Below, piece after piece: positions 5,528-12,776 of a DNA stretch of 13,004 bases; the stretch's first letter is position 1; the number at the start of each line of letters is the position of its first letter. Source of the stretch: Methanosarcinales archaeon (lineage in GTDB: Archaea; Halobacteriota; Methanosarcinia; Methanosarcinales; Methanocomedenaceae). The position numbers and the translations under genes are program-made. Below the pieces are notes generated by a model. That model saw only the letters and a program-made list of their open reading frames with translations, made no database searches and was not told where the DNA came from. The stretch is from the NCBI GenBank assembly GCA_023136155.1, contig JAGLRT010000059.1, forward strand, positions 1-13,004. The letters are read 5' to 3'.

Positions 5528-7025
5528 ATGACAAGAAGGGATCGTTTTATTTGTCAATAGAGATGTTCGATTTTTAGACACCACCTTACGGGATGGTGAA
5601 CAAACACCAGGCGTATCCCTTTCAACTGAGGATAAGGTTTTAATCTCACATAAGCTGGATAGCTTGGGAGTTAACATTATCGAGGCTGGTTCAGCTATAA
5701 CGTCCGAAGGTGAAAGGGAAGCAATCCGTGCCGTGGCAAGGGAAGGACTAAATGCAGAGATTTGCAGTTATTGCCGGGTGCGCAAGGTGGATATTGATTT
5801 TGCACTTGAGTGCGAGGTAGATTCCATACATTTGGTGGTGCCGGTGTCAGACCTGCATATACAAACCAAACTCAAAAAGGACCGGGAAACTGTAACCCGG
5901 ATGGCCGTAGATACCACACAGTATGCCAAGGACCATGGTCTAATTGTAGAACTCAGCGGTGAGGATGCGTCCCGTGCTGACATGGACTTCCTGAAGTCCG
6001 TATACAGTGCCGGAATTGAAGCGGGAGCAGAAAGAATAGCATTTTGTGATACTGTTGGCTTATTGGTGCCTGAGAAAACTTTTGAAGTATTCAAAGAATT
6101 GTCAACCCTGGGCAGACCAGTCTCAGTTCATTGCCATAATGATTTCGGGCTGGCAACAGCGAACACGCTTGCTGCACTTCGGGGTGGTGCCTCACAGGCC
6201 CATGTTACCATAAACGGTATTGGTGAGAGGGCCGGGAATACTTCACTTGAAGAAGTGGTCATGGGGCTGGAGACCATATACGGCTACAATACCGGCATCA
6301 ATTTGAAAGAACTTTATACTACTTCCAGGTTTGTTAGTAGGGCCACAGGTATCATGGTTGCTCCAAACAAGGCAATTGTGGGCGGTAATGCCTTCACTCA
6401 TGAGGCAGGTATTCATGTCCACGGCCTGCTGGCAGATACGTCCACATACGAACCCATAAAACCGGAAGATGTTGGCCGGGAACGCAAGATTGTGTTGGGC
6501 AAACATGCAGGTAGAAGTTCTGTTGAACTGGCATTGAAAGAACTTGGACTGGACGTTAGTGATGAACAGTTGGATGAGATCGTTGCACGGATAAAGGAGC
6601 TCGGAGATAAAGGTAAACATGTTACAGATGCCGATCTGGAAGCCATAGCAGAAACTGTGCTGAATATCAGCCATGAAGCAAAGGTAAAACTGGAAGAATT
6701 TACCGTAGTCTCTGGTAATACTGTCACTCCGACAGCTTCAATAAAGTTGAAGGTCAATGGGAACGAAGTGGTTGAGGCTGGAGTGGGAGATGGTCCCGTA
6801 GATGCTGCCATTGCGGCCCTGCGTAAGGGTATCGCAGGAGTGGCAGATATCAGGCTGGATGAATACCACGTTGATTCAATCACCGGAGGTACAGATGCCC
6901 TGGTTGAGGTCAGGGTGAAACTCAGCCGTGAGGGTAAGGTCATTACTGCACGAGGTGCCAGGACAGATATTATAATGGCTTCGGTTGAAGCTGTACTGGA
7001 AGGCATAAACAGGCTGATCAAATAA
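5528..7025 (+). CDS. cimA: (R)-citramalate synthase / 2-isopropylmalate synthase, 5' frame broken
   Basis: LeuA/CimA-family acyltransferase joining acetyl-CoA to a 2-oxoacid: pyruvate (citramalate, towards isoleucine) or 2-oxoisovalerate (towards leucine). The frame encodes RFLDTTLRDGEQTPGVSL, the family's first motif, from about 5568; the metal-binding HCHND is near residues 201-205 of a 498-residue product, and a C-terminal LeuA regulatory domain (about 390-498) is complete. The regulatory domain argues against homocitrate synthase AksA. The CDTVGLLVP segment and the ilvBNC context favour citramalate synthase, moderately. The well-placed ATG at 5528 (behind AGGTGAT) opens a frame that stops at TAG 5558-5560; the enzyme frame is one base ahead, reaches back to a TGA at 5529-5531 and has no ATG, GTG or TTG before 5664, which lies inside the barrel. 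A one-base gain (the GGG at 5538 or TTTT at 5545 are candidates), a +1 shift, or assembly error would explain it. Confidence 0.85.
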
Positions 7026-7154
7026 CTTATGATAACAACATTAATGTAGTAAAACCACTACTTCAATGCAGGTTATGTTGGCCTTATAATTATTTTGGCC
7101 GCATTATCATAATTGATGTATAAGAATAATAACAATAATAGGAGGAAAATATAG

Positions 7155-8855
7155 ATGGGTAAAAAGACGAGAATGACCGGAGCAAAAGCTCTTATCGAAT
7201 CTCTGTACGCCGAGAAAGTAGACGTTATATTCGGGTACCCTGGTGGTGTACTACTACCTATCTATGATGAATTATTCGATGCAGATATAAACCATATACT
7301 TGTCAGGCATGAACAGGCAGCAGCCCATGCAGCAGACGGATATGCCCGTGCTACAGGTAAGGTGGGCGTCTGCCTGGCAACCTCAGGACCTGGAGCCACG
7401 AATCTTGTTACTGGTATTGCTACCGCTTACATGGATTCAGTGCCCATGGTCGCCATTACTGGACAGGTGCCAAGTTCGATGATAGGGAATGATGCTTTCC
7501 AGGAAGCTAATATTACCGGCATTACTCTTCCAATTACCAAGCATAACTATCTTGTGACCGATGTCAACGACCTGCCGCGTATCATAAAAGAGGCTTTCCA
7601 CATAGCTTCAACCGGCAGGCCCGGTCCGGTACTTATCGATATTCCTAAGGACATTACTACTGATGAACTGGATTTCGAATATCCGGAATCGGTTGAGCTT
7701 AGAGGATACAAACCCACCAAGACCGGACACAAAAAACAGATAAAAAGGGCAGCGGATATCATTTCAAATGCAAAGCAACCTGTAATATATGTGGGTGGCG
7801 GGATAATTGCAGCTGAAGCCACTAAAGAACTGCTGGAACTGGCACAGACCATTAGTGCACCCGTGACAACTACTCTCATGGGCAAAGGCGCATTTCCGGA
7901 TGACAACCCATTGTGCATCGGTATGCCAGGCATGCATGGTACGAAGTATGCTAATTATGCTATCCAGGAATCAGATGTATTGATAGCTGTTGGTGTCAGG
8001 TTCGATGACAGGGTGACGGGCAAGGTAGAATCTTTTGCTCCCAATGCACAAATAATTCATGTTGACATTGACCCGGCTGAAATAAGTAAAAATGTTCGGG
8101 TGGATATTCCGATCGTTGGTAATGCAAAATCAGTGCTAAGTATGCTTGTGGAATATATCAAAGAGAAACTTAACGGCAAGACCAATACTGCAGCATGGGT
8201 CAAAAAGGTTGAAAATTGGAAAAAACAGTATCCACTGTATTATCATAAAGATGATAAATTAAAACCTCAGTACATCATGGAGCAAATAAATGAGTTGTAC
8301 CCTGATAGCATTATTGTTACAGAGGTCGGGCAGAACCAGATGTGGGCGGCTCAGTATTTCAAGTATAAAGAGCCAAGGACTTTTATTTCGTCGGGGGGTT
8401 TAGGTACTATGGGTTATGGTTTCCCGGCCTCCATGGGTGTTAAGATGGGACATCCGGATAAGGTCGTATTTGACATTTCCGGGGATGGTTCGTTCCAGAT
8501 GAACAGTCAGGAACTTGCAACAGTGGTACAGAACGATATACCGGTCATTGTGGTCATTTTCAATAATGGATTCCTGGGAATGGTCCGGCAGTGGCAGGAG
8601 CTGTTCTTTGAGCAAAGATATTCATTTACTTGCATTGATGACAGTGTTGATTTTGTCAAACTGGCAGAGGCTTATGGAGCAATGGGTTTGAGGGTTACGA
8701 AATCTGAAGAGGTTGGGCCTGCATTAAAGAAAGCCGTTGAATCAGGCCGGCCGACTGTAATAGACTTTGTAGTCGAACGGGAAGAGAATGTGTCCCCTAT
8801 GGTTCCGGCAGGTGCGGCAATTAATGAGATGCTTGACCTGGAGGTTCAGTCATGA
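7155..8855 (+). CDS. ilvB: Acetolactate synthase large (catalytic) subunit
   Basis: Thiamine-diphosphate enzyme (566 aa) that makes 2-acetolactate from two pyruvates (valine, leucine) or 2-aceto-2-hydroxybutyrate from pyruvate and 2-oxobutyrate (isoleucine). The catalytic Glu is in RHEQAA (Glu53), the central domain (about 195-330) has the FAD-binding type sequence, and the ThDP/Mg motif runs from GDGS (443-446) to FNN (469-471); MVRQWQELF follows (477-485), with the Trp found in herbicide-sensitive enzymes. Length is normal. An AGGAGG site starts 15 bases before the ATG. The 129-base gap after cimA holds only a weak 5-bp hairpin (7046-7061) and no terminator, so the gene may be read from the cimA promoter or its own. 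Its last four bases overlap ilvN. Confidence 0.97.
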   Translation: MGKKTRMTGAKALIESLYAEKVDVIFGYPGGVLLPIYDELFDADINHILVRHEQAAAHAADGYARATGKVGVCLATSGPGATNLVTGIATAYMDSVPMVAITGQVPSSMIGNDAFQEANITGITLPITKHNYLVTDVNDLPRIIKEAFHIASTGRPGPVLIDIPKDITTDELDFEYPESVELRGYKPTKTGHKKQIKRAADIISNAKQPVIYVGGGIIAAEATKELLELAQTISAPVTTTLMGKGAFPDDNPLCIGMPGMHGTKYANYAIQESDVLIAVGVRFDDRVTGKVESFAPNAQIIHVDIDPAEISKNVRVDIPIVGNAKSVLSMLVEYIKEKLNGKTNTAAWVKKVENWKKQYPLYYHKDDKLKPQYIMEQINELYPDSIIVTEVGQNQMWAAQYFKYKEPRTFISSGGLGTMGYGFPASMGVKMGHPDKVVFDISGDGSFQMNSQELATVVQNDIPVIVVIFNNGFLGMVRQWQELFFEQRYSFTCIDDSVDFVKLAEAYGAMGLRVTKSEEVGPALKKAVESGRPTVIDFVVEREENVSPMVPAGAAINEMLDLEVQS

Positions 8856-9349
8856 AACATACACTTGCTGTGCTGGTGGAAAACAAACCGGGTGTGCTGG
8901 CAAGGGTATCAGGACTCTTCAGCCGCAGGGGATTTAATATTGAAAGCCTGGCCGTAGGTGTTACAGACAATCCTGATATTTCAAGGATGACAATTGTAGT
9001 TTCAGGTGATGATCGTGTACTGGATCAGGTAACCAAACAATTGAACAAGCTCATAGATGTGATTAAGGTCAGTGACCTTGATCCGACCGATGCAATTGAA
9101 CGTGAACTTGCCCTGTTCAAGGTTAAGGTGGATAAAGGCAACCGTTCTGAGGTTATACAAATTGTCGAAGTTTTCAGGGCGCAGATAGTTGATGTTGGCG
9201 TCAAGACCATGATTGTTGGTGTAACTGGTACAGGAGATAAGATTGATGCTATCGAAAAGCTTTTGCGCAATTTCGGTATCGTTGAAGTGGTGCGGACCGG
9301 TAAGATATCCATTAATCGCGGTGTAAAGACTGTGAAATTAGAAAAATAA
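8852..9349 (+). CDS. ilvN: Acetolactate synthase small (regulatory) subunit
   Basis: Regulatory partner of IlvB (165 aa), which raises its activity and in characterised homologs carries feedback inhibition by valine. The N-terminal ACT domain is clear (LAVLVENKPGVLARVSGLF, residues 5-23, then RRGFNIESLAVG), followed by the conserved C-terminal half (ALFKVKVD... VRTGKISINRG). Size is typical. The ATG overlaps the ilvB stop as ATGA at 8852-8855, so the two subunits are translationally coupled in equal amounts. Called ilvH in some systems. Confidence 0.95.
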   Translation: MKHTLAVLVENKPGVLARVSGLFSRRGFNIESLAVGVTDNPDISRMTIVVSGDDRVLDQVTKQLNKLIDVIKVSDLDPTDAIERELALFKVKVDKGNRSEVIQIVEVFRAQIVDVGVKTMIVGVTGTGDKIDAIEKLLRNFGIVEVVRTGKISINRGVKTVKLEK

Positions 9350-9410
9350 CATATATGATTATTGTCAATTAGTTAATTAAATTTAATTTTAAGCACAGGA
9401 GAGATAATAA

Positions 9411-10412
9411 ATGGTAAATATGTATTATGATTCAGATGCTGACCTTGGTGTATTAAAAGGGAAGACCATAGCAGTAATTGGGTACGGAAGCCAGGGTCAT
9501 GCCCAGGCGCAGAACTTGCATGATTCAGGACTCAATGTAGTAGTAGGACTAAGGGAAGGCAGCAGTTCATGGGCAAAAGCTGAAGCTGATGGCCTGGCTA
9601 TAAAGACTGTGGCAGAAGCAGCAGCAATGGCTGATGTTGTACAGATGCTTGTACCTGACGAGATTGCAGCAAATATATATGCAAATGATATTGCACCAAA
9701 TCTTAAATCAGGGAATGCACTGTCATTTTCCCATGGATTTAATATTCATTATAACCAGATTGTTCCACCTGCTGACGTAGATGTGTTCATGGTGGCTCCA
9801 AAGAGTCCAGGGCATCTGGTCAGGCGGACTTATGTGGAAGGCAATGGCGTGCCAGGCCTGCTGGCAGTACACCAGGATGCCACCGGTAAGGCCAGGCAGA
9901 TAGGAATGGCCTATGCAAGGGGTATTGGCTGCACCAGAGCCGGTGTGATTGAGACCACGTTTTTGGAAGAAACTGAGACCGACCTGTTTGGTGAGCAAGT
10001 GGACCTGTGCGGCGGCACAGTCAGTATGATCAAGGCATCATTCGAAACTCTTGTAGATGCAGGTTATCAGCCCGAAATAGCCTACTTTGAGACTTTGCAT
10101 GAATTGAAACTTATAGTTGACTTAATACACGAAGGCGGACTTGCCAAGATGTGGGATTCAGTGTCAAATACTGCAGAATACGGCGGTATGACCGTGGGTC
10201 CACAAATCATAAATGAGGAGTCAAGGCTTGCCATGGAAGAAGCCTTGTACCGGATACAGAGTGGCGAGTTTGCCAGGGAGTTCGTACTTGAGGGTAAGGC
10301 AAACAGCCCGGTGCTTAAGGCCATGGAACGCATGGAAAACGAGCATCCTATAGAAGTAGTTGGCAAGAAATTAAGGGCAATGATGCCTTGGCTCAATCCT
10401 GATTCAGATTGA
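9411..10412 (+). CDS. ilvC: Ketol-acid reductoisomerase, class I
   Basis: Mg-dependent enzyme (333 aa) that isomerises and reduces acetolactate or acetohydroxybutyrate, the step after IlvBN. The Rossmann motif GYGSQGHAQAQNL is at residues 24-36 and the cofactor loop GLREGSSSW at 46-54 has the Arg and Ser usual for NADPH. The all-helical domain carries the metal and substrate residues: Asp191 and Glu195 (DLFGE), Glu227 and Glu231 (YFETLHE), and Ser252. This is the short, single-knot class I length. An AGGAGAG site lies 7 bases upstream; the 61-base gap after ilvN is very AT-rich and could hold an internal promoter. Dihydroxyacid dehydratase (ilvD) and transaminase, the next steps, are not in the window. 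The stop codon lies inside the terminator stem. Confidence 0.97.
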   Translation: MVNMYYDSDADLGVLKGKTIAVIGYGSQGHAQAQNLHDSGLNVVVGLREGSSSWAKAEADGLAIKTVAEAAAMADVVQMLVPDEIAANIYANDIAPNLKSGNALSFSHGFNIHYNQIVPPADVDVFMVAPKSPGHLVRRTYVEGNGVPGLLAVHQDATGKARQIGMAYARGIGCTRAGVIETTFLEETETDLFGEQVDLCGGTVSMIKASFETLVDAGYQPEIAYFETLHELKLIVDLIHEGGLAKMWDSVSNTAEYGGMTVGPQIINEESRLAMEEALYRIQSGEFAREFVLEGKANSPVLKAMERMENEHPIEVVGKKLRAMMPWLNPDSD

Positions 10413-10427
10413 GCTTATTTTTTTTTC
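10391..10427 (+). terminator. Terminator of the ilv cluster, overlapping the ilvC stop
   Basis: GCTCAATC (10391-10398) pairs perfectly with GATTGAGC (10407-10414) around an 8-base loop, followed by TTATTTTTTTTTC. The TGA stop of ilvC (10410-10412) is in the right arm. The opposite strand lacks a T-run, so it would not stop the converging fwdD transcript efficiently. Confidence 0.85.
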
Positions 10428-10464
10428 ACTGTGAACATTGCGGAACTGATTTAACTGTCTTGTT

Positions 10465-10875
10465 TTATGATGAAAGAATTTCTTTGTTGCTAATTATTGT
10501 CTCATTTGAGACTTTGATCTTCACCTTAATATTCTTAAATTCTGGAATACCATCTGTTGTTTCATCAGAAACCAAAGCGTTTGACCAGAGGCTATTAACC
10601 ATAAACCCGATTCCCTTTTGTTCCTCTCTTGGTGAAAATACAGCTTTGACAACTATACTTCCCCATTTTGATGTGAGTTTGACATTCGCACCATCTTGAA
10701 CACCCATATGCTTCATTTCAGTAGCATCCAGCACTATCACAGCAGATAGTTGTTCACACTCCTTACCGTTGCGGTCCTCTTCACAGGCAAAAGACTGAAA
10801 CACATCCCTATAGGTTACGACTGTTATATCATATTCAGGGGACCTGATAAACTTGCCAACATTCACAGCCATCAT
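10465..10875 (-). CDS. fwdD: Formylmethanofuran dehydrogenase subunit D
   Basis: Small subunit (136 aa) that forms, with FwdB, the pocket for the molybdo- or tungstopterin cofactor of the enzyme reducing CO2 to formyl-methanofuran (or the reverse). It has the molybdopterin-dinucleotide-binding double-psi barrel pattern: SAVIVLDATEMKHMGVQDGANVKL (a span of residues about 44-67), then GIGFMVNSLWSNAL, with GIPEFKNIKVKI near the end. It overlaps the fwdB stop (ATGATG at 10875-10870). The second ATG is spaced better from the GGAGG inside fwdB, so the product may start one residue later. Whether it belongs to the tungsten (fwd) or molybdenum (fmd) isoenzyme cannot be told here. It is the last gene before the convergent ilvC end. 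Confidence 0.9.
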   Translation of the reverse strand: MMAVNVGKFIRSPEYDITVVTYRDVFQSFACEEDRNGKECEQLSAVIVLDATEMKHMGVQDGANVKLTSKWGSIVVKAVFSPREEQKGIGFMVNSLWSNALVSDETTDGIPEFKNIKVKIKVSNETIISNKEILSS

Positions 10876-12122
10876 TCAACCTCCTCTATGATTCGTCTAA
10901 TTATCATCTCATCAGACATGTTATCTCCCTGAACAAGAGAAGTGATATCCATGTTTTTACCGTCCATACGCACTGCAGTCCCTCCCACTTCAATTCCAGA
11001 TGTACTGCAGGGAATGGTCACATCTGCAACCTGGGATGTCAGGTTCATGCAAGGGTCTATCAGTATGATGGGAATATCTTTCAACCGTCTTGAAATTGAC
11101 ACAGGAAGACTTGCAATTGGGTCTGACCCCACCACTAAAACTGCATCTGCACCGCTTTTTATCTGTTCGATCACAGAGTACTTCACACCAGATATTGCTC
11201 CCCCGTCATCGAATTTCACACGGTAAATATGTCCAGTCTTTTCATGCAAATTATGATTAAAACCCCGCATATTAAAATGACCTGCCATCGGAATCAATGA
11301 AAAACTGCAAAACTGGTTCAATGCACTCATAAATTCAGACAGCAGAGCTATATCTTCCTTAATAGAATAAACCAGCCCTAATCCTGCAAATATCACACCG
11401 AACTCAGCTTTTTTCAATGTAGCAGCCAGTTCAAGTATACGTTTAACATCATAGTCAAAAGATAATTTGGGTACACGACCAGATAGTGCATCTATCAGAC
11501 CTCGCATGAACTCGATATCTTTTCCAGGGGGTATCCGATGAAACCCATTCTTACATATCTTTGCAGTTCTGGATTGCCAGACATCTATGGAAATAGCGGT
11601 CCTGTCATCTTCATATCCTCTTTGCCTTAATTCACCCCTTGGAAAATATGAATATTTGGACATGTGCCTGGGATGGGAACTCATTGGGTCGGCACCCCAG
11701 AAGACCATAACATCAGCTTTTTCCCTCACTTCATCCAATGTGCATGTTGGAATTGTACCATTGAGTATTTCGTTTATGGTAATACCCTGGCAGAAGGATG
11801 ATGTGGAATCAATAACACACCCCAATGTACGGGCCAGTTCGATACCTGCCATCTGGGCTTCATTTGTGGAATTGCTCCACCCGTAGAGTAAAGGATTTTT
11901 CGCTTCCATTAATATCCGTGCTGCATCTTTAATAGCATCATCTATTTTTGCATTTACACCATTAACTGTAGGGATAGCCTTTTCATTACAACCTAAAATC
12001 CGGGCTCTACCTTTTATGCAGGCATGTTCAACCTGCTCAATCCTGTTATCACCTATGCTTACCTGGATATCCTCACAAAGCAGTGCGCATCCGGTACAGG
12101 TCCATGTAACCGTTTCAGTCAT
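10872..12122 (-). CDS. fwdB: Formylmethanofuran dehydrogenase subunit B (catalytic, Mo/W)
   Basis: Catalytic subunit (416 aa) binding the bis-pterin metal centre where CO2 is reduced to formate before FwdA attaches it to methanofuran. The N-terminal [4Fe-4S] ligands are intact (Cys9, Cys12, Cys16 and Cys45 in the pattern C-x2-C-x3-C...C), as is the likely metal ligand Cys111 in SSFCQG; it is Cys, with no sign of selenocysteine. The WGADPMSSHPRH stretch (about 151-162) and VGSDPIASLP (about 327-336) are cofactor-domain landmarks. The intact cluster separates it from the degenerate FhcB of methylotrophic bacteria. A GAGG site lies 7 bases before the ATG and the polyferredoxin gene ends 18 bases upstream, so the genes form an operon. 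Subunits A and C are not beside it. Confidence 0.95.
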   Translation of the reverse strand: MTETVTWTCTGCALLCEDIQVSIGDNRIEQVEHACIKGRARILGCNEKAIPTVNGVNAKIDDAIKDAARILMEAKNPLLYGWSNSTNEAQMAGIELARTLGCVIDSTSSFCQGITINEILNGTIPTCTLDEVREKADVMVFWGADPMSSHPRHMSKYSYFPRGELRQRGYEDDRTAISIDVWQSRTAKICKNGFHRIPPGKDIEFMRGLIDALSGRVPKLSFDYDVKRILELAATLKKAEFGVIFAGLGLVYSIKEDIALLSEFMSALNQFCSFSLIPMAGHFNMRGFNHNLHEKTGHIYRVKFDDGGAISGVKYSVIEQIKSGADAVLVVGSDPIASLPVSISRRLKDIPIILIDPCMNLTSQVADVTIPCSTSGIEVGGTAVRMDGKNMDITSLVQGDNMSDEMIIRRIIEEVE

Positions 12123-12140
12123 AAATAAGCCTCATACAAC

Positions 12141-12602
12141 TTATACAAATTCAATTGCCTCAGTTGGGCATGGGTCAATACATGCCCTGCAAAGTATCTT
12201 ATCTTTACCAAACCGTCGGCATTCCTTCACATTGGCTGCTTTCACTTTACCGTCAACCACCCTGAATATGACTTTATTGTTAGTTGGACCTAATCCCCTA
12301 CCTGAACCATGTGAATCATTGGCCACATTCACGGGACAGGCAACCACGCAGTTTCCGCACCCGGAACAAAGTTCTTCATGTATGATGAGCCCGGTTTCTT
12401 CTGCACCTTCCAATGGTTTTAATATTTCTTCCAGTTTCTGCTTTGAATCGCTATACTTATCCTCATTCATTAGTGGCGGGCATTCAGTAAACCGTTTTGT
12501 GCCTGAGAGCAATGCAACATCAAAGGCCATGCAAGTGGATTCACCACATTCCTTACAGTTGGTTTTTGGTAGTAATTGATATATTTCCATTGCACTCGTC
12601 AT
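12141..12602 (-). CDS. fwdG: FwdG-type polyferredoxin with an N-terminal Fe4-binding domain
   Basis: Iron-sulfur protein (153 aa) that probably feeds electrons to the formylmethanofuran dehydrogenase encoded next. Two parts are seen. The N-terminal part carries Cys16, Cys19, Cys24 and Cys41 (NCKECGESTC ... CPPL), the Fe-S domain found in the CODH/acetyl-CoA synthase gamma subunit and RnfB. The C-terminal part is a ferredoxin with a complete first motif CSGCGNCVVACP (79-90) and a second, altered one using Cys138, Cys141, Cys145 and perhaps Cys128. That gives room for three [4Fe-4S] clusters. I chose the ATG at 12602, which has GGAG 7 bases upstream; an ATG at 12617 lacks a site and would add five residues. 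The symbol fwdG follows position; the fused N-terminal domain makes it unlike the small two-cluster FwdG. Confidence 0.75.
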   Translation of the reverse strand: MTSAMEIYQLLPKTNCKECGESTCMAFDVALLSGTKRFTECPPLMNEDKYSDSKQKLEEILKPLEGAEETGLIIHEELCSGCGNCVVACPVNVANDSHGSGRGLGPTNNKVIFRVVDGKVKAANVKECRRFGKDKILCRACIDPCPTEAIEFV

Positions 12603-12638
12603 TGTGTAACTCCGCATTAAAGATGAAACTGTACAGTA

Positions 12639-12703
12639 TACATGTGAATTATATGAAGTTATTTGAAGTTACGTTATAGTATGGAAAGTTAATAATAACT
12701 TCC
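12639..12703 (-). promoter_or_regulatory. Promoter region of fwdGBD with repeated AAGTTA motifs
   Basis: Read on the minus strand, an AT-rich TATA-like CATATAATTC (12645-12654) lies about 45-50 bases before the fwdG start. Behind it the plus strand shows TGAAGTTA at 12654-12661 and again at 12664-12671, ten bases apart. An inverted pair AAGTTA (12686-12691) / TAACTT (12696-12701) follows. These four copies in both orientations make a plausible regulator site. Neither the TATA nor the operator is proven. Confidence 0.4.
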
Positions 12704-12733
12704 TGCAACTTGCAAAATTCAGTTGTAAATAAA

Positions 12734-12776
12734 TATCAAAAAAAAGAAAAGATAAACCGGTGCTTTCACACCAGTT
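12734..12776 (-). terminator. Terminator of the mtr operon, overlapping the mtrH stop
   Basis: On the minus strand AACTGGTG (12776-12769) pairs with CACCGGTT (12762-12755) through eight pairs including one wobble, with a 6-base loop, followed by TATCTTTTCTTTTTTTT. The mtrH TGA (12768-12766) lies in the loop. It separates mtrH from the fwd operon. Confidence 0.85.

Noticed and set aside
6413..7021. 202-residue minus-strand frame inside cimA
   Set aside because: A Ser/Thr/Ala/Pro-rich shadow of the cimA regulatory domain, with no ribosome site or recognisable domain.
10409..10699. Plus-strand frame after ilvC beginning with a zinc-ribbon-like HCEHCG
   Set aside because: It lies almost wholly antisense to fwdD, starts inside the ilvC terminator without a ribosome site, and only its first residues look like a motif.
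10872..12122. Possible selenocysteine in FwdB
   Set aside because: The metal-ligand position reads as an ordinary Cys codon and the frame is open throughout.
12016..12579. 187-residue plus-strand frame antisense to fwdG and fwdB
   Set aside because: It is the complement of two well-identified iron-sulfur genes; its composition (Ser, Thr, Leu rich) is that of a shadow frame.
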